Assembly (NCBI GenBank): GCA_900542275.1
Contig: UQMW01000057.1
Span: 1 to 9,750, forward strand
DNA length: 9,750 nucleotides
Direction of reading: 5' to 3'
Source of the DNA: an uncultured Collinsella sp.
GTDB taxonomy: Bacteria; Actinomycetota; Coriobacteriia; Coriobacteriales; Coriobacteriaceae
Made by a program: the position numbers and the translations under genes. Shown here one piece after another: positions 1-6,655 of this stretch; position 1 is the first letter of the stretch, and the number at the start of each line of letters is the position of its first letter. The notes beneath the pieces were generated by a model. The model did no database searches and was not told where the DNA came from. It saw only the letters and a program-made list of their open reading frames with translations.

Positions 1-153
1 TTTGCCCAGCGCATGGTCACCTCCAAGGAGCCTACGGGCGAGAACGAGATCCCTGGCATGGCGCCGGCTCAAAAAATCATCATTGTCCTTGCCCTCATCG
101 CGTTTGTCATCTTTATGGGCTACACGATCCTGACCAGCATGGGCCTGCTCTAG
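1..153 (+). CDS. C-terminal end of a membrane-anchored protein (partial)
   Basis: Frame 1 is open from the window edge to a TAG at 151-153, giving the last 50 residues of a protein that starts outside the window. The first 20 or so residues are polar (FAQRMVTSKEPTGENEIPGM). They are followed by a strongly hydrophobic stretch of about 20 residues (IIIVLALIAFVIFMGYTI) and a short tail ending SMGLL. This is a C-terminal membrane helix, so the protein is probably inner-membrane bound, either tail-anchored or the last helix of a multi-span protein. I do not recognise the family from this fragment. No convincing terminator follows it, so it could be cotranscribed with pncB 84 bases downstream. Coding is supported by the coherent hydrophobic pattern and GC-rich third positions. 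Confidence 0.6.
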   Translation, partial: FAQRMVTSKEPTGENEIPGMAPAQKIIIVLALIAFVIFMGYTILTSMGLL

Positions 154-237
154 CCCATTCGCGCTGGGTGCCATGCCCGAACACTCTGCCCTTTTCCAAC
201 CCTCAACCTCTGCACAACGCATCCGAAAGGTCGCCCC

Positions 238-1743
238 ATGGCTTTGACCGACATCTCGCATCCCACCGACATTGCAATGCTCACCGATCTGTACGAGCTC
301 ACTATGGCCCAGGGCCTGTGGGAGAGCGGCAAGGCCAATGAGCAGGGTTGTTTTACCGCGTTTTACCGCGACCATCCTTTTGGCAGCGCCTATGCCGTCA
401 TGTGCGGCACCGCCGAACTGCCCGAGCTGGTCGAGAATCTGCGCTTTACGCCCGAGGACATCGACTACCTCGCCTCGCTCCAGGCCCCGGCCGGCGGCGC
501 GATGTTCAAGCCTGGATTCCTCGACTACCTGCGCGATTTTCGTGCGCATGTAAACATCGACGCCGTGCCCGAGGGCGAGCTCGTCTTTCCGCGCGAGCCC
601 ATGGTTCGCGTCACCGGCCCCGCGCTGGAGTGCCAGCTGCTTGAGACGGCGCTGCTCAACATCGTTGGGTTCCAGACGCTTGTCGCCACCAAGACGGCGC
701 GCGTGGTGCTGGCGGCGGACGGCCGTCCCGTTGCCGAGTTTGGCCTGCGCCGCGCTCAGGGTCCCGATGGCGGCTTGGCCGTCGCGCGCGCGAGCTACGT
801 TGCCGGCTGCTCCTCTACGTCCAATGTGCTCGCCGGCCGCCGCTACGGTATTCCCGTCTTTGGCACGCATGCGCACAGCTGGGTGATGAGCTTCGACTCC
901 GAGCTCGAGGCATTCCGGGCTTTTGCTAAGTCGAGTCCCAAGAACTGCACGCTGCTCATCGACACCTACGACGTACGCGAGGGTTGCGAGCATGCCATTA
1001 CGGTTGCCAAGGAGATGGAGGCGGTGGGCGAGCGTCTGTCGGCTATTCGCATTGACTCGGGCGACCTCGCCAAGCTCTCCAAGTATGTTCGTGGCCGTTT
1101 TGATGCCGAGGGCCTGCCCTATGTGGGGATCTCGGTTTCTAACGATCTGGATGAGTACACGATTCAGTCACTGCTCGACCAGGGCGCGCCCATCGATAGC
1201 TTTGGCGTGGGTACCAAGCTTGCGACCTGCTATGACCAGCCGGCGCTGGGCGGCGTGTACAAGCTTTCCGCCCGCCGTGCGAGTGAGACGGACCCGTGGA
1301 CGCCGGTGGTGAAGCTCTCCGAGCAGCCCTACAAGCGCACAATTCCCGGTGTTCAGCGCGTACGACGCTATTACGACGGCTTTGGCGGCCCGGTTTGCGA
1401 CATGATCTATGACGAGGATCATCTGTCTGGGGAGGGCGCCGCGCGCGGTAATACCCTCGTGGCCGTGAACGATGCTGCGCTGGTGACCGATGTGTCCGAG
1501 CTCGAGTATCGCGAGCTGCTGGCGCCGATCGTGCGCGATGGCAGCGCCGTTGCCCCGCGCGAGAGCATTGAGGACGCACGCGAGCGTTGCACCTGGGCAC
1601 TGGACCATCTGGATCCGGTCTACAAGCGCTTCCTGTACCCGCAGACTTATGTGGTGGGCATGGAGCAGGGCTTGGCACAGGTGCGCGACGAGCTTGTGCG
1701 CAAGAACATGGCCGCGGCTTCTGCCTTTCCCTGGGCTCACTAA
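238..1743 (+). CDS. pncB: Nicotinate phosphoribosyltransferase
   Basis: This cytoplasmic enzyme makes nicotinate mononucleotide from nicotinate and PRPP with ATP hydrolysis, the entry step of the Preiss-Handler NAD salvage route. The 501-residue protein has the family's N-terminal signature TDLYELTMAQGL (residues 16-27). The segment FGTHAHSW (208-215) holds the histidine that is phosphorylated in the family, most likely His213. The phosphate-binding barrel motifs are IRIDSGDLAKLSK (270-282) and FGVGTKLAT (322-330), followed by PALGGVYKL (335-343). Length is close to the roughly 480-540 residues usual for the Gram-positive and human-like type. The ATG at 238 follows GAAAGG (225-230) at 7 bases, and the signature begins near residue 16, so this start is sound. 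proB follows 79 bases later on the same strand with no terminator between them, so cotranscription is possible. Nothing is truncated or missing. Confidence 0.95.
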   Translation: MALTDISHPTDIAMLTDLYELTMAQGLWESGKANEQGCFTAFYRDHPFGSAYAVMCGTAELPELVENLRFTPEDIDYLASLQAPAGGAMFKPGFLDYLRDFRAHVNIDAVPEGELVFPREPMVRVTGPALECQLLETALLNIVGFQTLVATKTARVVLAADGRPVAEFGLRRAQGPDGGLAVARASYVAGCSSTSNVLAGRRYGIPVFGTHAHSWVMSFDSELEAFRAFAKSSPKNCTLLIDTYDVREGCEHAITVAKEMEAVGERLSAIRIDSGDLAKLSKYVRGRFDAEGLPYVGISVSNDLDEYTIQSLLDQGAPIDSFGVGTKLATCYDQPALGGVYKLSARRASETDPWTPVVKLSEQPYKRTIPGVQRVRRYYDGFGGPVCDMIYDEDHLSGEGAARGNTLVAVNDAALVTDVSELEYRELLAPIVRDGSAVAPRESIEDARERCTWALDHLDPVYKRFLYPQTYVVGMEQGLAQVRDELVRKNMAAASAFPWAH

Positions 1744-1822
1744 TTCCTTGGGCGGTAGGGGCGAGTCACGCTTCCTTGGCCGCCAGCTCGGCCGTTCGCT
1801 GAACAGTTGATTGGTTTGACGT

Positions 1823-2950
1823 ATGACGACTTCTTATAAAACGATGGTGGTAAAGATCGGTTCGTCCACGGTGGTGGGCGCCGACGGCAAGGTCAACCGC
1901 GCCTTTATCGGCGGGCTTGCCGACCAGGCCGCAGCGCTGCGCGAGCTTGGCTGGCGCCTGATCGTGGTGAGCTCGGGCGCCATTGCCTGCGGCTATCCCG
2001 TGCTGGGCTTCGACCGTAAGCCGGTCGGCGACCTGCCGAGCCTGCAGGCCTGCGCCTCGGCCGGTCAGTGCATCATCTCGTCGGCCTACGACGAGGAGTT
2101 CCATGCGCGCGACCTGCTCACCTCGCTCGTGTTGCTCACGCGTCACGACACGGCGCGCCGCACGTCCTACCTGCACGCGCGCGACGCCCTGCTTCGCCTG
2201 GTGGAGCTCGGCGTGGTGCCGGTCGTCAACGAGAACGATACCGTCACCGTCGATGAGATCAAGTTTGGCGACAACGACACGCTGGCGGCGCTTGTGAGCT
2301 GCCTGGTTTCTGCCGATCTGTGCGTGACGCTCTCGGACATCGATGGCCTCTACACCGCCAATCCGCATGAGGATCCGACGGCCGAGTTTATCCCGGTCGT
2401 GCATAAGATCGATGCCAAGATTATCGCCTCGGCGGGCGATTCTTCCACATCGGTGGGGACGGGCGGCATGATCACCAAGATTCGCGCGAGCCGCATTCTC
2501 ATGACGGCGGGCATTCAAAGCGTGATTTGCTCGGGCGAGGAGCCCGATGCGCTCGTGCGTCTGGCCCGCGGCGAGAGCGTGGGTACGCTGTTCGATCCGC
2601 CGGCGGAGCGCCTGGACATTGCGCCGCGCAAGTTGTGGATTGCACTGGGCGACAAGGCGCACGGCTCGGTGACGGTCGATGACGGCGCCGCGAAGGCGCT
2701 GGTCAGCCGCGGATCGTCGCTGCTCGCGGTGGGTATTCGCGAGGTCGATGGCCAGTTTGCCGAGGGCGATGTGCTCGACGTGTGCGACCCGAGCGGCATG
2801 GTTGTCGCCCGTGGTATCGCCGAGGCCGATTCGGACGTGCTGGAGCTTGCCGCCGGCCGCCGCCAGGACCAGATTGCCAGCAACCGCCTGCTCGCAGACC
2901 TGGCCGAGAAGCCCGCGATCCATAGGGACAACTTGATAGTGTTTGCATAA
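1823..2950 (+). CDS. proB: Glutamate 5-kinase
   Basis: ProB phosphorylates glutamate to gamma-glutamyl phosphate, the first and usually proline-inhibited step of proline synthesis. The 375-residue protein is close to the E. coli length of 367. The amino-acid kinase domain covers about residues 6-255: the phosphate-binding VVKIGSS (9-15, Lys11), VVSSGAI (48-54), substrate-binding NEND (136-139), FGDND (148-152), SDIDGLY (171-177) and GTGGMITK (212-219). A C-terminal PUA domain covers about 270-350. A TGA at 1817-1819 lies in frame just ahead, so 1823 is the first possible ATG. An ATG seven codons on (Met8) is possible but would remove residues next to the first beta strand. There is no clear Shine-Dalgarno sequence upstream, which is odd for this window and suggests weak or coupled initiation. 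The product is passed to ProA, whose gene lies 1.6 kb downstream beyond an opposing gene. Confidence 0.95.
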   Translation: MTTSYKTMVVKIGSSTVVGADGKVNRAFIGGLADQAAALRELGWRLIVVSSGAIACGYPVLGFDRKPVGDLPSLQACASAGQCIISSAYDEEFHARDLLTSLVLLTRHDTARRTSYLHARDALLRLVELGVVPVVNENDTVTVDEIKFGDNDTLAALVSCLVSADLCVTLSDIDGLYTANPHEDPTAEFIPVVHKIDAKIIASAGDSSTSVGTGGMITKIRASRILMTAGIQSVICSGEEPDALVRLARGESVGTLFDPPAERLDIAPRKLWIALGDKAHGSVTVDDGAAKALVSRGSSLLAVGIREVDGQFAEGDVLDVCDPSGMVVARGIAEADSDVLELAAGRRQDQIASNRLLADLAEKPAIHRDNLIVFA

Positions 2951-2951
2951 A

Positions 2952-3000
2952 GAGAGGCAGCGCTGCGGCTCGTTTTGCCAGCAGTGCTGCCTCTCCTTTT
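2952..3000 (+). terminator. Intrinsic terminator after proB
   Basis: The stem begins two bases after the proB stop codon. GAGAGGCAGC (2952-2961) pairs perfectly with GCTGCCTCTC (2986-2995). Pairing continues inward, with one G-U, to 2966/2981, for 15 pairs in all. The loop is 14 bases, and TTTT follows at 2997-3000 after one C. On the opposite strand only three Ts follow the stem, so it would be a weaker stop for the convergent hydrolase transcript. Confidence 0.85.
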
Positions 3001-3054
3001 CCGGCACTTGGGGACGTTCCTTATGTGCCGGCACTTTGGGACACTCCTTTGCTA
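3001..3054 (-). repeat. Two-unit imperfect tandem repeat, GTCCC-box family (tag GTGCC)
   Basis: Two 27-base units lie head to tail (3001-3027 and 3028-3054). On the + strand both open with CCGGCACTT, then one variable base, GGGAC, two variable bases and TCCTT. They match at about 19 of the first 22 positions. Read on the - strand the units are AAGGAGTGTCCC and AAGGAACGTCCCC, each followed by a tag AAGTGCCGG, with a central palindrome GTGCCGGCAC. The hydrolase stop codon (3052-3054) is the first three bases of the first - strand unit. A related element lies at 9644-9694. The function is unknown; it looks like a REP-type dispersed intergenic repeat, which is an inference. Confidence 0.65.
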
Positions 3055-4470
3055 GAAGATCTGGCGCAGGTCTCCGCGGTTGAGGGCTTCGTCGAAGAGG
3101 TGCTTGAACACCACGCTGCCGTGCAAGCCGTCGTGCTCGAACTCGTTGGTCACCCAGGCATGCGAGTTGCCCACGCGGCTGAGCGTATCGAGCTGCATGC
3201 CCGAGTCCACGTACATGTCATCGAAGTACACCGCGGCCTGCAGGGGCACCTCGTTGCACGCCAGGCGCTGCGGGTCATAGATCTTGTCCCAGCTGGTGTC
3301 TTCCATCAGCAGGTCCATGGCGGGCTTGAAGGGCTTGAGCTCGGGCATCTGCTCGAACATCCACGGGAACATGGCCTCGCCGGTAAACATGAGCGGGCGC
3401 GCGAGGGTGTCGAACTCGGCGTGGTGTGCCTTCTCTTCAGCTGCGGCCCAGCCAATGGGCATAGTGTCACCGTCGGCGTATATGAACTCCTGCAGCGTCC
3501 AGTACAGCGGATTCGTGCGCGTGTTGGTGCGCTCGAAGGCGCGCATCAAAAAGCTGTCGGATACCGAGGAGCCGCAGCTCAGCGTACCGTCGCCTGTAAC
3601 AAACGCGTGATCGATAATCCAATGCATGCGCTCAAAGCTCGGCTTCATGCCAAAGTCGCTGCCCATGAGTTGTAGGCGCTCGACCGTCATTGGCGAGCCG
3701 TCGGGCAGCACGGGCTTCTGAGCCTCGAGCGCATCGGCCAGGGCTGCCACGCGCTCGACATCGGCGGGGTAACGGTCGTAATACTGCTGCGTCTTGGCGG
3801 CCATGCGCGGGAAGGTGTGCGCGTAGACCTCGCTGGCGCTCGCCGGCACGTGCGGAATGCCGCCGCAGGTAAAGCTTGCCGCCACGCCCTCGGGGAAGAG
3901 CGACAGATAGCTCAACGTCAAAAAGCCGCCGTAGCTCTGCCCCAGTGTGACCCAGGGCTTGCCGCCAAAGCCCACCAGGCGCAGGTACTCAAAATCGCGC
4001 ACGATGGAGCTGGCGAGGTGACGCTTGAGGAAGTCCGCCTGCGAGCGGGCCGCATCGGAGCCTGCCGCCTCGGCGCGCTCGCCCAGTGCGGCAATCGTGC
4101 GCCCGTCTACACAGCTACTGCGTCCGGTGCCGCGCTGGTCGGGCAGCACGACGCGGAAATGCTTGACGGCCTCTTCGATCCAGCCATCGCTTGTGGGCGA
4201 CAGCGGACGCGGGCTCTCGCCACCGGGGCCACCCTGCAAAAAGAGAAGGAGCGGCAGGTCGTCGTTGATGCGGTCGGGTGCGCAAACCACGCGGTAGAAG
4301 AGCTTGATGCTCTCGGGCGCACCGGCGATGGGTGTCGGTATAGCGCCGCGGCGCATGGTGCTGCCGACGGCCAGGAGCATCGGCTCCAGGCCGCGCCAGT
4401 CGAGGGGGACGTCGATGCTGTGGTCCTCGACATACAGGCCGGGGACGTGGTACGAAGTGATGAGGGCCAT
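3052..4470 (-). CDS. Proline iminopeptidase-like alpha/beta hydrolase (peptidase family S33)
   Basis: A 472-residue serine hydrolase, probably an aminopeptidase that releases N-terminal proline from peptides. Visible motifs, in order, are an oxyanion-hole segment LQGGPGGE (78-85, the family HGGPG with Gln in place of His), DQRGTGRSS (111-119), the nucleophile elbow GQSYGG (177-182, Ser179), a candidate acid in YFDDMYVD (415-422) and the catalytic histidine in EHDGLHG (445-451, probably His446). The length and the C-terminal HDGL motif fit the longer, actinobacterial-type S33 enzymes rather than the ~310-residue form. No signal peptide is visible, so it is likely cytoplasmic. The frame is open up to an ATG at 4551, but Met at 4470 is preferred: it follows GGAAG at 6 bases, and the extra 27 residues are polar and lie over the promoter region shared with proA. 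It converges on proB and diverges from proA. Esterase or other amidase activity cannot be excluded. Confidence 0.85.
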   Translation of the reverse strand: MALITSYHVPGLYVEDHSIDVPLDWRGLEPMLLAVGSTMRRGAIPTPIAGAPESIKLFYRVVCAPDRINDDLPLLLFLQGGPGGESPRPLSPTSDGWIEEAVKHFRVVLPDQRGTGRSSCVDGRTIAALGERAEAAGSDAARSQADFLKRHLASSIVRDFEYLRLVGFGGKPWVTLGQSYGGFLTLSYLSLFPEGVAASFTCGGIPHVPASASEVYAHTFPRMAAKTQQYYDRYPADVERVAALADALEAQKPVLPDGSPMTVERLQLMGSDFGMKPSFERMHWIIDHAFVTGDGTLSCGSSVSDSFLMRAFERTNTRTNPLYWTLQEFIYADGDTMPIGWAAAEEKAHHAEFDTLARPLMFTGEAMFPWMFEQMPELKPFKPAMDLLMEDTSWDKIYDPQRLACNEVPLQAAVYFDDMYVDSGMQLDTLSRVGNSHAWVTNEFEHDGLHGSVVFKHLFDEALNRGDLRQIF

Positions 4471-4508
4471 GTGAGTCTTCCGTTCGTTGCGGTGTTTCGG
4501 GTTGACCA

Positions 4509-4539
4509 ATTCTACCGCCGCGGGCGAGGCCATGCGCAA
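4509..4539 (-). promoter_or_regulatory. Possible promoter for the S33 hydrolase gene
   Basis: On the - strand TAGAAT (4514-4509) matches the -10 consensus at five of six bases and would start transcription about 30 bases before the ATG at 4470. The best -35 is TTGCGC (4539-4534), which matches only three of six bases at a long 19-base spacing. The -10 is good and the -35 is weak. Confidence 0.35.
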
Positions 4540-4546
4540 ATCGGCT

Positions 4547-4552
4547 ACCATG
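4547..4552 (+). promoter_or_regulatory. Possible -10 element for proA
   Basis: TACCAT fits the loose actinobacterial -10 pattern TAnnnT and lies 30 bases before the proA start, giving a short leader that contains the ribosome-binding site. I see no acceptable -35 box at the usual spacing. TTGACC at 4502-4507 resembles a -35 but is about 39 bases away, too far to pair with it. Confidence 0.25.
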
Positions 4553-4582
4553 GTTGCAAACTTCTAGGAGAAAGGGCCGCCC

Positions 4583-5869
4583 ATGTCGGTCGATATAGCC
4601 ACGTATGTCCACGATCTTGCCGTTGCCGCCAAGGCAGCGTCGGCCTCGCTTGCCACGGCGAGCGATGAACAGCGCCAGGAGGCCGTGCGCGCCATGGCCG
4701 CGGCGCTGCGCGACGGCGTCGACTCCATCGTCGCCGCCAACGAGCTCGATATGTCCGCTGCGCGCGATGCGGGTACCTCGGCCGGACTGCTCGATCGTCT
4801 GCTGCTGACGCCCGAGCGCGTCGAGGGCATGGCCGCCGGCCTGGAAAAGCTCGCCGAGCTGCCCGATCCCGTGGGCCGCGTGCTCGACCACCGCGTGCTT
4901 GCAAGCGGCGTGGACCTGACCCGTGTGAGTGTGCCGCTGGGCCTGGTCGCCATGGTTTACGAGGCGCGTCCCAACGTGACGGCCGACGCCGCGGGCATCT
5001 GCATCCGTACCGGCAACGCCTGCATTCTGCGCGGCGGCTCGCTGGCCTATCACTCGTGTGCCATGATTTCTGAGCTGCTGGCCGATGCGCTCGAGACCAA
5101 GGGCTTCCCGCGCGAGGCTATCTCGATGATCGAGTCCACCGACCGCGAGGCCACTGGCGAGCTCATGAAGCTCCGCGGTATTGTCGACGTACTCATTCCG
5201 CGCGGCGGTGCAGGCCTGATCCAGCGCTGCGTGCGCGAGTCGCTTGTGCCGGTGATCGAGACGGGCACGGGCAACTGTCATATCTACGTGCATGAGTCCG
5301 CCGACTTTGATAAGGCGCTCAACATTATCGTTAATGCCAAGACCCAGCGTGTAGGCGTGTGCAATGCCGCCGAGTCGCTGCTGGTCGACCATGCTGTGGC
5401 CAATGTGTTTTTGCCTGCGGTCGTTGCCGTGCTGCACGACCACGGCGTGCTCATTCACGGCGACGAGGCCACGTGCGCCGCATGCGCCGACGCCGGGCTT
5501 GCCGAGGGCGATGACTACGTTGCCGCGACTGAGGAGGACTGGGGTCGCGAGTATCTGGCGCTCGAGATGAGCGTGAAGGTCGTGGCGAACGAGGACGAGG
5601 CCATCGCGCACATCAACCGCTACGGCACGATGCACTCCGAGGCCATCGTTGCAGAAGACACGGATGCTTGCGAGCGCTTCCTGGACGAGGTCGATGCCTC
5701 GGCCGTGTATGCCAACGCCAGCACGCGCTTTACCGACGGCGGCGAGTTTGGCCTGGGCGCCGAGATTGGCATCTCGACCCAAAAGCTCCACGCCCGCGGC
5801 CCCTTTGCCGCCGAGGCCCTCACCACCTACAAATACAAGCTCCGAGGCACCGGCCAGGTCCGCCCCTAA
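4583..5869 (+). CDS. proA: Glutamate-5-semialdehyde dehydrogenase (gamma-glutamyl phosphate reductase)
   Basis: ProA reduces gamma-glutamyl phosphate to glutamate 5-semialdehyde with NADPH; the product cyclises to pyrroline-5-carboxylate on the way to proline. The 428-residue protein matches the family length (about 417 in E. coli). It shows the aldehyde-dehydrogenase fold motifs PLGLVAMVYEARPNVT (118-133), RGGSLAY (150-156), IPRGGAGLI (205-213), VIETGTGNCHIYV (224-236), the catalytic cysteine in QRVGVCNAAE (255-264, Cys260) and, near the end, STRFTDGGEFGLGAEIGIST (380-399). The ATG at 4583 follows AGGAGAAAGGG (4566-4576) at 6 bases from its last G. It acts directly after ProB but is not contiguous with it: an opposing peptidase gene intervenes, so proA needs its own promoter in the 112-base divergent gap. 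A hairpin terminator follows 14 bases after the stop. proC is not in this window. Confidence 0.96.
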   Translation: MSVDIATYVHDLAVAAKAASASLATASDEQRQEAVRAMAAALRDGVDSIVAANELDMSAARDAGTSAGLLDRLLLTPERVEGMAAGLEKLAELPDPVGRVLDHRVLASGVDLTRVSVPLGLVAMVYEARPNVTADAAGICIRTGNACILRGGSLAYHSCAMISELLADALETKGFPREAISMIESTDREATGELMKLRGIVDVLIPRGGAGLIQRCVRESLVPVIETGTGNCHIYVHESADFDKALNIIVNAKTQRVGVCNAAESLLVDHAVANVFLPAVVAVLHDHGVLIHGDEATCAACADAGLAEGDDYVAATEEDWGREYLALEMSVKVVANEDEAIAHINRYGTMHSEAIVAEDTDACERFLDEVDASAVYANASTRFTDGGEFGLGAEIGISTQKLHARGPFAAEALTTYKYKLRGTGQVRP

Positions 5870-5883
5870 ACCCCTCGTAAACG

Positions 5884-5924
5884 AAAACCGCCACAAAGGT
5901 GCCTGTCCCCTTTGTGGCGGTTTT
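5884..5924. terminator. Bidirectional hairpin terminator between proA and the HD-domain gene
   Basis: AAAACCGCCACAAAGG (5884-5899) pairs perfectly over 16 bases with CCTTTGTGGCGGTTTT (5909-5924), leaving the loop TGCCTGTCC. The stem has an A-run on one side and a T-run on the other, so it can stop transcription from both sides, as expected between convergent genes. Its centre is identical to that of the hairpin at 6601-6643, so it is also a copy of a dispersed repeat. Confidence 0.85.
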
Positions 5925-5939
5925 AGGTGGCGTGGGCGG

Positions 5940-6539
5940 TTAGGCCTGGAAGGTATCGCGGTCGGGGGCGAAGGACTGCATGGCCGCGATGGTACGGTCG
6001 AAGAGCTCGGGGAGCTCCCAGCCCAGCATCTCGGCACCCTGCGTAATCACGTCGCGCGAGCAGCCGGCGGCAAAGCGCTTGTCCTTGAACTTTTTCTTGA
6101 GCGACTTGGTCGTAAAGTCCATGACGCTCTTACTCGGACGCATGATGACGGCAGCACCGATCAAGCCGGTGAGCTCGTCGCAGGCAAACAGGATCTTTTC
6201 CATCTGCAGCTCGGGCTTGGGCAGCGAGGTGTTGAAGTCCGACGTGTGCGTCTGGATGGCGCGAATGAGATCGGGAGAGGCGCCCTCGCCTTCAAGGATC
6301 TCGGCCGCATAGATGGTGTGGTTCATGGGGTCGTCCTCATGCTCCTCCCAATCTAGGTCGTGCAGCAGACCGACGATGCCCCAAAACTCCTCGTTCTCGG
6401 GGTCGAACTCGCGCGCAAAGTAGCGCATGGTGCCCTCGACCGTTTCGCCGTGGGTGATGTGGAACGGGTCCTTATTGTGCTCGTTGAGCAATTCGAACGC
6501 ACGGTCGCGGGTGATTCCGGCGGAAAGTGGCTCTGCCAT
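5940..6539 (-). CDS. HD-domain phosphohydrolase-like protein
   Basis: A 199-residue cytoplasmic protein of the HD superfamily, metal-dependent phosphohydrolases. The expected metal ligands are visible: a first histidine in HITHGE (27-32, His30), the HD pair in GLLHDLDWE (57-65, His60-Asp61), a further histidine in QTHTSD (96-101) and a distal aspartate in FACDELTG (118-125, Asp121). The substrate is unknown; relatives are often annotated only as HDIG or HD hydrolases, and I do not assign a gene name. The frame is open to 6614, but that longer form would begin inside the carD terminator hairpin and add a spurious hydrophobic leader. Met at 6539 follows AAGGAG (6551-6546) at 6 bases and is clearly the better start. 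It lies downstream of carD on the same strand but beyond a strong hairpin, so it is probably transcribed separately or only by read-through. Confidence 0.82.
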   Translation of the reverse strand: MAEPLSAGITRDRAFELLNEHNKDPFHITHGETVEGTMRYFAREFDPENEEFWGIVGLLHDLDWEEHEDDPMNHTIYAAEILEGEGASPDLIRAIQTHTSDFNTSLPKPELQMEKILFACDELTGLIGAAVIMRPSKSVMDFTTKSLKKKFKDKRFAAGCSRDVITQGAEMLGWELPELFDRTIAAMQSFAPDRDTFQA

Positions 6540-6582
6540 AAGAGACTCCTTGTGCTCGCAGGTATCGCTAAGAATGAATACT

Positions 6583-6600
6583 ACTAGAACGACTAGAACG
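6583..6600. repeat. 9-bp perfect tandem duplication
   Basis: ACTAGAACG occurs twice without a gap (6583-6591 and 6592-6600) and directly abuts the hairpin that begins at 6601. It lies in the short leader of the HD-domain gene, where that gene's promoter would be expected. It may be a slippage product, a trace of repeat insertion, or part of the promoter. Confidence 0.6.
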
Positions 6601-6643
6601 AAAAACCACCACAAAGGTGCCTGTCCCCTTTGTGGTGGTTTTT
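6601..6643 (-). terminator. Hairpin terminator after carD (repeat copy)
   Basis: AAAAACCACCACAAAGG (6601-6617) pairs perfectly over 17 bases with CCTTTGTGGTGGTTTTT (6627-6643), with loop TGCCTGTCC. On the - strand the stem ends in five Ts and lies 13 bases beyond the carD stop. The loop and inner stem are identical to the hairpin at 5884-5924, while two G-C pairs differ in a compensated way: CCGCC/GGCGG there, CCACC/GGTGG here. Confidence 0.83.
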
Positions 6644-6655
6644 GGCGCGGATGGG

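Noticed and set aside
154..237. Terminator between the first partial gene and pncB
   Set aside because: Only very short GGG/CCC pairings are present, with no T-run directly after a stable stem.
1766..3034. A 422-codon open frame on the - strand opposite proB
   Set aside because: It is a shadow of proB: His, Arg and Ala rich, without motifs, and it starts in the repeat and reads through the proB terminator.
3001..3054. CRISPR-like array or toxin-antitoxin signal in the tandem repeats
   Set aside because: Only two imperfect units with no unique spacers between them and no cas or toxin genes nearby; a dispersed intergenic repeat fits better.
4115..6037. A 640-codon open frame on the - strand across proA and the hydrolase start
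   Set aside because: It crosses a terminator hairpin, a divergent promoter region and three real genes in the wrong frames; compositionally it is a GC-rich artefact.
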